From Microcoleus vaginatus_C (GTDB lineage: Bacteria; Cyanobacteriota; Cyanobacteriia; Cyanobacteriales; Microcoleaceae), in NCBI GenBank assembly GCA_040004035.1, contig JAMPLN010000027.1: 64,000 nucleotides of DNA. The stretch is one strand, 5' to 3'. Shown here piece after piece: positions 1 to 8,063 of the stretch. Below the pieces are notes generated by a model. The model had not been told where the DNA came from. It was given only the letters and a program-made list of their open reading frames with translations, and ran no database searches. Positions within the stretch are counted from its first letter, which is position 1, and every line of letters starts with the position of its first letter. A program made the translations under genes and the position numbers.

Positions 1-224
1 GGCTGTTGGGGGAGATAGACAATTGTAGACCCTGGATTGACCCAGCGATCGCCAGAGTCGATCGACTCCATACCCGCAATCATTTTCAGCAGGGTTGATT
101 TGCCGGAACCGTTTGTGCCGATGAGTCCGACTTTATCGCCTTCATCGAGGCTGAAACTGGCATCTGTCAAGAGTTCCTTGATGCCGAAGTCTTTTTTGAT
201 CGATCGCAGAGTAAAAATAGTCAT
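1..224 (-). CDS. ABC-F family ATP-binding protein, N-terminal part (runs off the left edge)
   Basis: Read on the minus strand from ATG at 224, the protein begins MTIFTLRSIKKDFG and reaches a Walker A P-loop, GTNGSGKST, at residues 36-44. It continues to the left edge with IAGMESIDSG and a Q-loop-like YLPQQ. The start directly into an ABC domain without membrane segments and the wording of the first 75 residues fit soluble ABC-F (Uup/EttA-like) ATPases, which act on ribosomes. Only about 75 residues are visible, so the second ATPase domain and the linker that would confirm ABC-F are outside the window. A stand-alone ABC importer ATPase is the alternative. Confidence 0.75.
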   Translation of the reverse strand, partial: MTIFTLRSIKKDFGIKELLTDASFSLDEGDKVGLIGTNGSGKSTLLKMIAGMESIDSGDRWVNPGSTIVYLPQQ

Positions 225-423
225 GAGTATAGAAAGTCATTTACCTGACTTAGTTTAACGCAAGTTCGATCGAGTCCGGCTGCATGGATATGGTCTGTCG
301 TTCCGATGAAACTTCTTCAAGACAAGGGCGAACTCGATTTTTATGGCTATATAAATCTTGATAAATGTTAAGAATATTGTAAAATATTTATATTAATATC
401 TTATATCTGCGTGACTTAAATAT

Positions 424-1581
424 ATGGAACTAAATGAACTTAAGGAGCTTGTCAGAAGGGGAGAGGTTGGAGCAATTAGTTTGGATACATCAATTTTTGA
501 TGCTCAAGGGTTAAAGCTAGAGTCGGGGCTGCTTAAGCAATTAGAGCAATTTCTAGATAGTTCTACACAGTTGATTATCTCCGAGGTGGTTAAAGAGGAA
601 GTATTATCGCACTTAACTAAAAAAATCAAAGAGGCACAAAGCAACATTGATAAATCCCTCAAAGACGCTAAGGATTATTTGCAAGTTGAGGATAGTGATA
701 TTGAAAATATAAAAAACTTAGTTTCCGGTGGACGTGAAGCACAAAAAGTTGCATCTGAGCGATTTAGTCAGTTTATAGAGGCTACATCTCTGGAGATTAT
801 CAAAGCTCAAGATTATTTAATAGTCAGCGAACTCATACAAAAATATTTTAGAGCCCAACCCCCTTTTTCTGAAAATGGTAAGAAAAAAAACGAGTTTCCT
901 GATGCAATTGCTTTAATTTCTCTTGAGGCCTGGGCTAATAAAAATCAAACAAAAATTATTGTTGTTACATCTGACAATGACTGGAAAAATTTCTGCAAAG
1001 GCTCTGAACTACTTTGCTATAGCGATGATTTGGCAGGGGTTTTAGGACTGTTTCAAAATGCTGATGATCTATGTAGACATTTATCCCAACAATATGAAAA
1101 TGGCGTTCTTGAAGATGTAAAACAAGCTGTGTTTAATGCTTTAAAAAATAAAATTTTTGAAAGGGATATTTATCCAGAGGCTAACTCTTGTTTTAATTAT
1201 CAACACGAAGTAACACAAATCAACGTCACGGGATTTGAATTTGAATTGCTTGAGTCTCCTAACATAATATTTAGACCAGTTAATTTTGATGATAATAGCT
1301 TGATAGTTGAATCAAAATTAAGTGTTGATGTCAATGTGGAGTGCCGTTTTTCATTTTATGTCTACGATCATATCGACAAAGATAATGTTGGAATAGGAGG
1401 CTGTAGCGTAAATACTCAAGACAATTTGGAGGTGGAGGTTTTAATTACATTTGTAGGTGATTTTAACAGGGTTGGTGCACAGGTCGAAGTAGATGAGGTT
1501 GAAGTGGAGATGAAAACACCTGCCTGGATTGATTTGGGGGATATTGCTCCAGATTGGGAAGACGAAGATTATGACGAGTGA
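424..1581 (+). CDS. PIN-domain protein (DUF4935-like) with an unassigned C-terminal domain
   Basis: 385 aa starting at ATG 424. The N-terminal ~200 residues carry the acidic layout of a PIN nuclease: D21 in SLDTSIFD, E54/E58 in SEVVKEEV, E157 and D160 in NEFPDAIAL, and D184/D186 in VVTSDNDW. PIN domains of this type are predicted Mg-dependent RNases. Residues ~230-385 form a separate beta-rich, acidic region that I do not recognise; it ends in a run of Asp/Glu. The gene is AT-richer than its neighbours and stands alone, without a visible small antitoxin upstream, so a classical VapBC pair is not supported. Recent acquisition is possible (inference). PIN assignment is fairly sure; the target is unknown. 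Confidence 0.75.
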   Translation: MELNELKELVRRGEVGAISLDTSIFDAQGLKLESGLLKQLEQFLDSSTQLIISEVVKEEVLSHLTKKIKEAQSNIDKSLKDAKDYLQVEDSDIENIKNLVSGGREAQKVASERFSQFIEATSLEIIKAQDYLIVSELIQKYFRAQPPFSENGKKKNEFPDAIALISLEAWANKNQTKIIVVTSDNDWKNFCKGSELLCYSDDLAGVLGLFQNADDLCRHLSQQYENGVLEDVKQAVFNALKNKIFERDIYPEANSCFNYQHEVTQINVTGFEFELLESPNIIFRPVNFDDNSLIVESKLSVDVNVECRFSFYVYDHIDKDNVGIGGCSVNTQDNLEVEVLITFVGDFNRVGAQVEVDEVEVEMKTPAWIDLGDIAPDWEDEDYDE

Positions 1582-2375
1582 AAAGCGACATAACAAACTG
1601 CGTACTGTACAAAACCTCGATCGCTCAATTCGATCGCGCAGGCTATCGGTGTCATGCCCGTAAATTGCCGAAACTGTGTGCTGCGAATGACTGTGGCTAT
1701 TGAACCCACACCAATACGGCAATGTACATAATCGCTCTCGAAAGTTTCAACAATTGCTTTGCCCGTTTTACCCGTTGGGCGATCGAATATGGTTAGGGAG
1801 ATGTGCCGCTCGACTGCTTCAACAGATGGCTGAAATGAAATTGACTCATGCCCAGCAATTGAGCTAAATCTGCAAGCTTAATAGCTTGATTCAGATGTTC
1901 ATTGATGTACTCGGTTTGCGTTTCTGATTTTATTGTACTTCGCCAGTGCGATCGCTATCTCTGGGATGCTTTTGAGAACTGGCATTGCAAGCCATAGCTT
2001 GATTGTGCCTAGATAGCAATCACTTTTGAAGTCATTGTAGAAATATAAAATTTTAATTTTAATAATTTTCCCTGACTTTACTTCGCTTGGTGTCCAACTT
2101 AAAGATTCAACAGACAGCAGCCACCTTGGCATAGCTGGCAATACGCACCTTACTTGTATCTAGAGACGGGTTGTTTAAACAATATTTTCTCTATCTTTAG
2201 GAAGAGATAAACCCGCCCTATCTAACGCCACAAAAATAATGTTGTGAGTAAAAAGACGGGGGTGGAAAGTACGAATGCAGATTGTAGGGTTTCCTTGCCT
2301 GTCATTCCCAAGTGCGATCGCCGAAGATAAGAGTATAGAAATTAAACGGCTGGTTTTCACCCGCCCTTACACAAA
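1582..2375. other. Gene-poor gap with an AraC relic
   Basis: About 790 bases between the PIN gene and the DUF4342 gene. The only recognisable content is the broken AraC-family helix-turn-helix segment at 1625-1920 on the minus strand. From 1921 to 2375 I see no convincing gene, only short open frames without family resemblance. The end of the gap carries the upstream region of the DUF4342 gene. Confidence 0.5.
1625..1920 (-). pseudogene. AraC-family transcriptional regulator, C-terminal HTH remnant
   Basis: On the minus strand from 1918 the translation reads QTEYINEHLNQAIKLADLA followed by LLGMSQFHFSHLLKQSSG, the first helix-turn-helix of AraC/XylS regulators. It is broken by a TAA at 1793-1795 just after GTSP. 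In the same frame it continues IAQRVKRAKQLLK, then VGFNSHSH. A further shift of frame is needed to recover QFRQFTGMTPIA, the typical second HTH end. So at least one nonsense change and one frameshift are present, and the N-terminal ligand domain is missing. The piece is a decayed gene, not a functional regulator. Confidence 0.75.
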
Positions 2376-2747
2376 ATGAACTCACAAATAGAACAACAAG
2401 TAACAATTCTACAAGACGAAACAGCAGCGGCCGGGAATTCAGCCAACCCAACAGTTGAAACTCATGTATTCGCCTCAGAATTTGTAACCGAGGAAAAAGT
2501 CAGAGTGGAAGAATTTAAGATTAGCGGCGACAGCCTAATTGGCAAAGTCAAAGAACTAATTCAGCAAGGAAAACTCCGCCGCCTCGTCATCAAAAACTCG
2601 CAAGGGCGGACTTTGGCAGACATTCCGCTGATGGCGGGATTGGTAGGTGGCGTTGCAGGCTCAGTAGTCTTTCCAATTGCTGCTGTACTGGCTACAGTTG
2701 GGGCAGTTGCGGCTCATTTGACTGTAGCAATCGAGCGCAAAGAATAG
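2376..2747 (+). CDS. DUF4342 domain-containing protein
   Basis: 123 aa, starting at ATG 2376. The first ~45 residues are a low-complexity, polar leader. From about residue 45 the DUF4342 signature appears: VEEFKISGDSLIGKVKELI, then RLVIKNSQGRTLADIPL, followed by a Gly/Ala/Val hydrophobic stretch (about residues 88-117) that is likely one or two membrane-associated helices. Function of the family is unknown; many members have this ubiquitin-associated-like N-part plus a C-terminal hydrophobic segment. The gene is monocistronic and is followed by the dispersed repeat at 2771-2823. Confidence 0.85.
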   Translation: MNSQIEQQVTILQDETAAAGNSANPTVETHVFASEFVTEEKVRVEEFKISGDSLIGKVKELIQQGKLRRLVIKNSQGRTLADIPLMAGLVGGVAGSVVFPIAAVLATVGAVAAHLTVAIERKE

Positions 2748-2770
2748 TCCTTAGTAATTAAAAATCTTCT

Positions 2771-2823
2771 CTTCAAGTCCGCGAAGGCGGACTTTGTTTG
2801 TTTAGTAGCGATTTCAATCGCCG
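2771..2823 (+). repeat. Dispersed repeat (AGTCCGCGAAGGCGGACT type), copy 1
   Basis: Contains the near-perfect palindrome GTCCGCGAAGGCGGAC followed by TTTGTTTG and a second half with TTCAATCGCCGAA. Related copies occur at 8877-8930 (same orientation) and 31085-31136 (opposite orientation). It lies between the convergent DUF4342 and beta-lactamase-fold genes, where it could also act as a terminator. Confidence 0.75.
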
Positions 2824-2833
2824 AATTGTCTGA

Positions 2834-4165
2834 TCAACGCAAATTATCCGGTACTGTCGCCGCAGGTTGGTCTAAATAATTGTAAACAATCCGCGAAATT
2901 CGACGGACAAAATCTCTCACAATCGGGTCATTGTAAGGACGTTTGACAAAGATTGCCGCTAAATAACGCTTACCGTTGGGCATATCAATAATTCCCGCAT
3001 CGCCAACCACAAAGCCGATATCTCCGGTTTTGTCAGCAATCACGGCTCCTGGGCCCAAACCGGAAGGCAAAAGCGTTCTAGTTGTAGTATGCCGCAGTAA
3101 TTCTAAAGCTTGTTCCCGGCTCGATTCAGAAACTAATTTATCGCGAGACAGCATCGCCAGCAACTTTACCATATCCACAGAACTTGTTGTATTTGTTCCT
3201 TGAAAATCGCCGAGCCAATTGCGAATTCTCGTATCAGTTAATCCCCAAGTGCGAAAACGCTCGTTGAGTTTAGCAATTCCCCCCAAACGTTCAATAATCA
3301 TGTTGGTGGCTGTATTGTCGCTGATGGTAATCATTTTATCTACGGTTTCTCTGATGCTAAACCGAGTGCCATTTGGTCTGTCTTGCATAGTGCCAGAACC
3401 GCTGGCTACTAAGTCGGACTTCATAACTAATGTTTCGTCTAGGCTAACTTTGCCTGCGTCTACATCTTGATAAAAAGCAATCAGAATTGGTAGTTTGATG
3501 GTACTCGCGGCCGGAAATACTCGATCGCCCTTGATATCCAAATAGTTTCCTGTATCTAAATCCAGAAAAAACATTCCGGCGCTCAGGGATCTATACTGTG
3601 CGATCGCACTTTCGATTTGAGGCTTGATGGCTGTCATTTCCAAGCCTGTTGACATCCCCAAATCAGCGGAATAGTTTCTCTGATTTCCCGGCGGAACAGT
3701 AGGCGTAACTTGACCTGCTGCTTGTTCTATGCGGGTAATAGCTGTTGGGATCAAAGACTCGTTCCCCGCTATTTGCTCGGGATTTGGTAACTGAAATGAC
3801 CAGCGCGTGGCAGATTCTCTAATGACTCGGACTTTTTGCGGGTCTAACTTATAACCGGGAGTTAATTGTATCACTAACCTGGTAGTTCCGGTGTCAAATT
3901 GCCCGACTCTAATTTGTTGAATAGCTGAGTTGTAGCTTTGAGGAGTTTCGGGATATTCCAAAACAATTCCCGGTAAATCAATTACTAAGCGGGTGGGATT
4001 AGCAATTAGTTTAACTTCCGGCTGAACTCCTGAATCTGTTGTTAAATTGAGCTGATTTTTGCTCGCCTCGAAGTGCCAAGATGTTAGTGTATCAGCTTTT
4101 GCGGGCAGGGCGATAGAGAAAAGACTAAGGGCGGCCGGCAACAGCCATCGCAGTTTTAGAGTCAT
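2834..4165 (-). CDS. Secreted AMIN-domain protein with class A beta-lactamase-fold hydrolase domain
   Basis: I place the start at ATG 4165, giving 443 aa, because the first ~25 residues (MTLKLRWLLPAALSLFSIAL...AKA) then form a signal peptide; an in-frame start at 4246 would bury it. Residues ~28-130 resemble an AMIN domain, a cell-wall/envelope targeting module. Residues ~190-435 are a serine hydrolase of the class A beta-lactamase fold, with S221-T-I-K224, S282-D-N284 and K379-T-G381, so all three active-site boxes are present. It may act on peptidoglycan-like or beta-lactam substrates in the periplasm. Canonical resistance beta-lactamases lack an AMIN domain, so a housekeeping wall role is as likely as antibiotic hydrolysis. 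Confidence 0.85.
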   Translation of the reverse strand: MTLKLRWLLPAALSLFSIALPAKADTLTSWHFEASKNQLNLTTDSGVQPEVKLIANPTRLVIDLPGIVLEYPETPQSYNSAIQQIRVGQFDTGTTRLVIQLTPGYKLDPQKVRVIRESATRWSFQLPNPEQIAGNESLIPTAITRIEQAAGQVTPTVPPGNQRNYSADLGMSTGLEMTAIKPQIESAIAQYRSLSAGMFFLDLDTGNYLDIKGDRVFPAASTIKLPILIAFYQDVDAGKVSLDETLVMKSDLVASGSGTMQDRPNGTRFSIRETVDKMITISDNTATNMIIERLGGIAKLNERFRTWGLTDTRIRNWLGDFQGTNTTSSVDMVKLLAMLSRDKLVSESSREQALELLRHTTTRTLLPSGLGPGAVIADKTGDIGFVVGDAGIIDMPNGKRYLAAIFVKRPYNDPIVRDFVRRISRIVYNYLDQPAATVPDNLR

Positions 4166-4456
4166 GTTTAAAGAGAAAGAGTTTAACGGCTGCAACGAGA
4201 AAGCGGCTGGAAAAACGTTCTCAACCGCTTTCGAGGCGAAGCACATAGCATCCTACAGTCAACTCTTGCTCCCAGCCGTATTTTTTTTATTTTCTTTGAG
4301 AGTATCCCGTTTCCGGGACTCATATCAAATCCGGTTCTATTACGCCTTTTTCTTCCTGTCTCGCGCAGGCGGACGAAAGTTTGTACAGTCGTGGATTTTC
4401 TAGGCAGAATTCTTGTTTTGTAGACCCAAATTTTATTCACCTGAGATGAATTCAAG

Positions 4457-4789
4457 TTAGGCGACTTCCCGATTTCTAGCATCTTCGAGCGAGTCGATCG
4501 CGGCTTTGAGAAAAACTTTTCCTTTAGCAACAAATCGGCGATCGCTCAAAGGATCGTAAGCTTCCCAATTACCGCTAACTTCGCGATCGCGCCACAAAAA
4601 CCAGCAGCGGTAGATTTCCCCGCTATCTATATCATCGCACAAAGCCAGCCAATCGTCCCCCGTGAGAGCGCTGGCATCTAATGCTACCAATTCCACCCAC
4701 GCAAGTGCAGTGCAGGCATCGATCGCATCAGCGTCAACGGAGTCAGATTTGGTAGCTATAGGTTGTGGCGAACACAGTGTAGACTTCAT
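4457..4789 (-). CDS. Conserved small acidic protein, function unknown
   Basis: 110 aa from ATG 4789, preceded by a clear ribosome binding site (AAGGAG, at about 4796-4801 on the minus strand). The sequence is acidic with many Trp residues (FLWRDREVSGNWEAYDPLSD) and reads like a compact soluble domain. I do not recognise the family. It lies just downstream of the small gene at 4834-5007 in the same direction, 44 bases apart, so the two may be cotranscribed. Confidence 0.6.
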   Translation of the reverse strand: MKSTLCSPQPIATKSDSVDADAIDACTALAWVELVALDASALTGDDWLALCDDIDSGEIYRCWFLWRDREVSGNWEAYDPLSDRRFVAKGKVFLKAAIDSLEDARNREVA

Positions 4790-4833
4790 AATTTCTCCTT
4801 AATTCAATTAAATCAATCAATCAATGAATTGCC

Positions 4834-5007
4834 CTATTTATGGGACTGACCCGGTACACCAAGTGGAAAAATTGTGTTTTGATAAATTTCGGGTTGGTCA
4901 AATTTACCAGCGGCTGATGCTTCTGTTAAATTGTTAAGTGTATTAATTGTGAAAATGGCGGCGGTTCCCAAAGCGGCCATTGCCAGTCTGTGTAAGATTT
5001 TACTCAT
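4834..5007 (-). CDS. 57-aa secreted or membrane-anchored small protein
   Basis: ATG at 5007 has a good Shine-Dalgarno (AAGGAGC, 7 bases upstream) and the frame stays open to TAG at 4834-4836. The product starts MSKILHRLAMAALGTAAIF, a short positively charged stretch followed by a hydrophobic core and an ASAAG signal-cleavage-like site, then a mature part of ~25 residues ending VPGQSHK. This is the pattern of a small exported peptide. No family is recognised. It is followed in the same direction by the 110-aa gene. Confidence 0.6.
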   Translation of the reverse strand: MSKILHRLAMAALGTAAIFTINTLNNLTEASAAGKFDQPEIYQNTIFPLGVPGQSHK

Positions 5008-5283
5008 TTGGCTGCTCCTTTTTTGCTTGGTGTATCTACTCTAAAAAGTTAAGCGGTGATTAGCGGCGGAGATTGGGGAGTTAAGAAAAACTTTTTCTCG
5101 TCAAATATATTCAACTGTTGAAGCCGTTATCAGGACAGAGTTTGAGGAGTCGATCGCCCAAAAAACCTCTGACCGTAAAATTTCTTAAATTCCGCCTCGC
5201 GGACTATCTCCCTTAAAATCCCCCAAAATAGGAACTTAAGGCGTTAAAATTTCTAGATTCGTTCCCCTTTCACTGCAAGCGAA

Positions 5284-7149
5284 GTGCTCAAGTCAAAACG
5301 CGATCGCGGTCGCATTCTCACTGCCTCTGGCTTAAAGAAACTTAACGAGGCGCTCCAAGAATGGTCTGACCGAAATAACATTAGAGGTACTCTGACTGAA
5401 ATCGAGGCTGAATCTGGCGTTGGTGCCGATACAGTCAGCAAAATTAAGCAGGGTAGAGAAGGTGCGGATTTGAGTAAAATTCGACAGTTGTTCGCGGCTT
5501 TTGAAATGACTCTGGCTGCTAGCGACCACCGATCGGCTAAACTTGAGGAACCGGAAAATTTAGACGAGCTGGACAATTCGCCTGCCGCGGAAGATACAGC
5601 CAGCAGCAGAATTGTTAAAGTATTTGTCAGTTATCGCAGCGCCGAACCCGATCGCGAGTTAGGAAAACAGTTAGAAATAGCCTTAAGCGCGATCGGTCAT
5701 ACAGTTTTCACAGCAGAAAATAACATTAGATTAGGAGATAATTGGTTCGATCGCATTAATTTATTCCTCCAAGAATGCGATTATTTGCTGCTACTGTTGC
5801 CACCCACGGGAAACCAAAGCGAACTACTAACATATCAAGTTCAGCAAGCAAAAGAACTACAAGACTCCCGCCCTGACAGAAAACCAATAATTCTCCCCAT
5901 CCGCGTCGGCTTTCCCCTGAACGCGCCTCTAAATCACGACTTGCGGGGCTATCTGTACCGCATCAAACAGAGGGAATGGAAAACCACCGCCGACACTCCA
6001 ATTATTATCGAAGAAGTTCTGAATTTGCTAGCAGAACAACCCGCACCCGTCACAGAACAAACGGAAGATTTAACACAAAAACAGCTATTAGAAATTAGCA
6101 GCGACGAAATACCTCTACCCGCCGCCGAACCAGAATTACCGGGAGGACAAGTCGATGTCGCTTCTCAATTTTATGTAGAACGCCCGCCCATCGAAGAACG
6201 CTGCTATCAAACTATTGTGCAGCCCAGCGCGTTAATTAGAATCAAAGCACCGCGACAAATGGGCAAAACTTCCTTGATGGCAAGAATTTTGCATCACGGA
6301 GCCCGTCAAGGCTATTGCACCGTGCCACTAACTTTTCAGTTAGTAGATAAAGCCGTATTTGCCAACTTAGATAAATTCTTAAAGTGGTTTTGCGCTTACG
6401 TCGGCCGCGAGTTGCACTTACCCAATCAATTAGATGATTATTGGGACGAAATTTTTGGCAGCAAAGTCAACTGCAAAGATTACTTTGAAAAATACATTTT
6501 GCCGCAAATCGACAGTCCTTTAATTTTAGGATTAGACGAGATCGATCGCGTTTTTCAATATCCCGACATTGCCGAAGACTTTTTAGGACTGCTGCGGGCG
6601 TGGCACGAAGAATCGAAGCGGCGCGATATCTGGAAAAAACTGCGATTAATTGTAGTTCACTCCACCGAAGTTTACATCCCGATGAACATCAATCAATCGC
6701 CTTTCAACGTCGGATTGCCCGTTGATTTACCGGAATTCAACCATCAGCAAGTACAAGAGTTAGCAGCGCGGCACAACTTGAATTGGTCGGAGGCAGAAGT
6801 TGAGGAATTGATGGCAGTTGTCGGCGGACATCCGTATTTAGTGCGAGTTGCATTATATCACATTTCGCGCTCAGGTTTGACACTCGATGAATTAAAAGAA
6901 AGTGCGATCGCAGATGCGGGAATTTACAGCGACCATTTGCGCCGGCAGTTGTGGAATTTGGAAGAATATCCTGAGTTAGCGCAGGGGATGAGAGAGATTG
7001 TGACTGCGGATTGTCCGGTGCCATTAAAGGCGATGCAGGCTTTTAAGTTGGACAGTTTGGGGTTGGTGAGATTGCAGGGGAACGAGTGCGTGCCAAGGTG
7101 CGAACTGTATCGACAATATTTTCGATCGCACTTGAGCGCGATCGTGTAA
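5284..7149 (+). CDS. TIR domain - AAA_35 (AAA-like) NTPase
   Basis: 621 aa from GTG 5284 (no strong ribosome binding site, so the start is the least certain part). Residues ~1-80 form a helical, HTH-like N-domain (ILTASGLKKLNEAL...). Residues ~110-250 are a TIR domain: KVFVSYRSAEPDRELGKQL, then YLLLLLPPTGNQSELLTYQ. Residues ~285-620 are the AAA-like ATPase typical of cyanobacteria, with Walker A-like KAPRQMGKTS (321-330) and Walker B LILGLDEID (413-421). By eye the position usually occupied by the TIR NADase Glu (six residues after the Ser of SELLTYQ) is Q185. TIR-NTPase proteins often act in signalling or antiviral defence, but AAA_35 proteins are abundant in cyanobacteria and uncharacterised. 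Confidence 0.85.
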   Translation: MLKSKRDRGRILTASGLKKLNEALQEWSDRNNIRGTLTEIEAESGVGADTVSKIKQGREGADLSKIRQLFAAFEMTLAASDHRSAKLEEPENLDELDNSPAAEDTASSRIVKVFVSYRSAEPDRELGKQLEIALSAIGHTVFTAENNIRLGDNWFDRINLFLQECDYLLLLLPPTGNQSELLTYQVQQAKELQDSRPDRKPIILPIRVGFPLNAPLNHDLRGYLYRIKQREWKTTADTPIIIEEVLNLLAEQPAPVTEQTEDLTQKQLLEISSDEIPLPAAEPELPGGQVDVASQFYVERPPIEERCYQTIVQPSALIRIKAPRQMGKTSLMARILHHGARQGYCTVPLTFQLVDKAVFANLDKFLKWFCAYVGRELHLPNQLDDYWDEIFGSKVNCKDYFEKYILPQIDSPLILGLDEIDRVFQYPDIAEDFLGLLRAWHEESKRRDIWKKLRLIVVHSTEVYIPMNINQSPFNVGLPVDLPEFNHQQVQELAARHNLNWSEAEVEELMAVVGGHPYLVRVALYHISRSGLTLDELKESAIADAGIYSDHLRRQLWNLEEYPELAQGMREIVTADCPVPLKAMQAFKLDSLGLVRLQGNECVPRCELYRQYFRSHLSAIV

Positions 7150-7187
7150 AATTTTGTGCGTAAGTGCGGTAAGTAATAATTAGGTGA

Positions 7188-7307
7188 ATGATACCGATGA
7201 ACGATATTTTTTTGATAACATCCGATAATTGGCTAGATTGGATAACCGTGTTTGGTTATCTAGGTTTTACTGCTTTCATTGCATGGCGCGTGTTCACCAC
7301 AAAGTAG
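7188..7307 (+). CDS. 39-aa single-span membrane peptide (putative)
   Basis: Open frame from ATG 7188 to TAG 7305-7307, with a second possible ATG at 7197. The product reads MIPMNDIFLITSDNWLDWI and then a hydrophobic helix VFGYLGFTAFIAWRVF ending in TTK. The hydrophobic centre with a charged tail is what a small membrane protein or type I-toxin-like peptide looks like. It sits 38 bases after the TIR-AAA gene. No homologue is recognised and no strong ribosome binding site is visible, so it remains tentative. Confidence 0.4.
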   Translation: MIPMNDIFLITSDNWLDWITVFGYLGFTAFIAWRVFTTK

Positions 7308-7450
7308 ATATATTATGAAATTACCTTCTGCCTCTTCTTCTTCCTTCTTACTTCGCGTCCTAGCGCTTACGCGCGGCTTCGCCTAACGCGCCTTCGCGGT
7401 TCGTTAAATAAATAGTAAAATAAGAAAACAATCAACTCGCCCATACAGTT

Positions 7451-8050
7451 ATGTCGCCCGTCGAAAGTGTTGCAGCAATTCCGAACGATCTGATTTTGCG
7501 CTTGAGCATCGAGCAGTATCATGCGATAATTCAAGCTGGCATTCTCACGGATGATGACTCTGTAGAATTGCTGGAAGGTTGGCTGGTTTTCAAAATGCCA
7601 AAAAATCCACCGCATCGAGTCACGACTCGTCTTGTCAGAACAGCTTTAGAGAATATTTTACCCCGTGGTTGGTATGTCGATTCTCAAGAACCGATCACGC
7701 TATCCAACAGCGAACCTGAACCTGATATAGTGGTTGTTCGAGGGGATACGCGACAGTATCTCGATCGGCATCCGGGGGCTGAAGATATTGCCCTGATTAT
7801 TGAAGTATCCGATACGACGCTTCAGCGCGATCGAACTGTAAAAAAACAGATTTATGCCCGCGCTGGAATTGCGATTTATTGGATTGTGAATCTTGTTGAA
7901 GGACTCGTTGAGGTGTACTCTCAACCTCTTGTTGAAGTTGAGCAGGCAGATTACAGTCAAAGGTTGGATTTCGGGCGATCGGGTGTTATACCGATTATTA
8001 TTGAAGGGATAGAAATTGGGGCGATCGCTGTAGGTGCTCTTTTGCCTTGA
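7451..8050 (+). CDS. Uma2 family (DUF820) PD-(D/E)XK endonuclease-like protein
   Basis: 199 aa from ATG 7451. The family pattern is complete: an N-terminal ...LEGWLVFKMP.. strand, PEPDIVVV with D92, IALIIEVSD with E118, then K131/K132 and the closing AGIAIYWIVNL. D92-E118-K132 form the PD-(D/E)XK nuclease core. Uma2/DUF820 proteins exist in dozens of copies in filamentous cyanobacteria and their biological role is unknown. This copy looks intact, unlike the relic at 51190-51372. Confidence 0.9.
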   Translation: MSPVESVAAIPNDLILRLSIEQYHAIIQAGILTDDDSVELLEGWLVFKMPKNPPHRVTTRLVRTALENILPRGWYVDSQEPITLSNSEPEPDIVVVRGDTRQYLDRHPGAEDIALIIEVSDTTLQRDRTVKKQIYARAGIAIYWIVNLVEGLVEVYSQPLVEVEQADYSQRLDFGRSGVIPIIIEGIEIGAIAVGALLP

Positions 8051-8063
8051 TTTTGATTGAAAG

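Noticed and set aside
37..258. Open frame on the plus strand at the left edge
   Set aside because: It is the antisense shadow of the ABC-F gene on the minus strand, whose P-loop is clear.
4183..4533. 116-codon frame on the minus strand
   Set aside because: Overlaps the 110-aa gene and the start region of the beta-lactamase-fold gene in another frame; no family, Arg/Lys/Ser-rich shadow composition.
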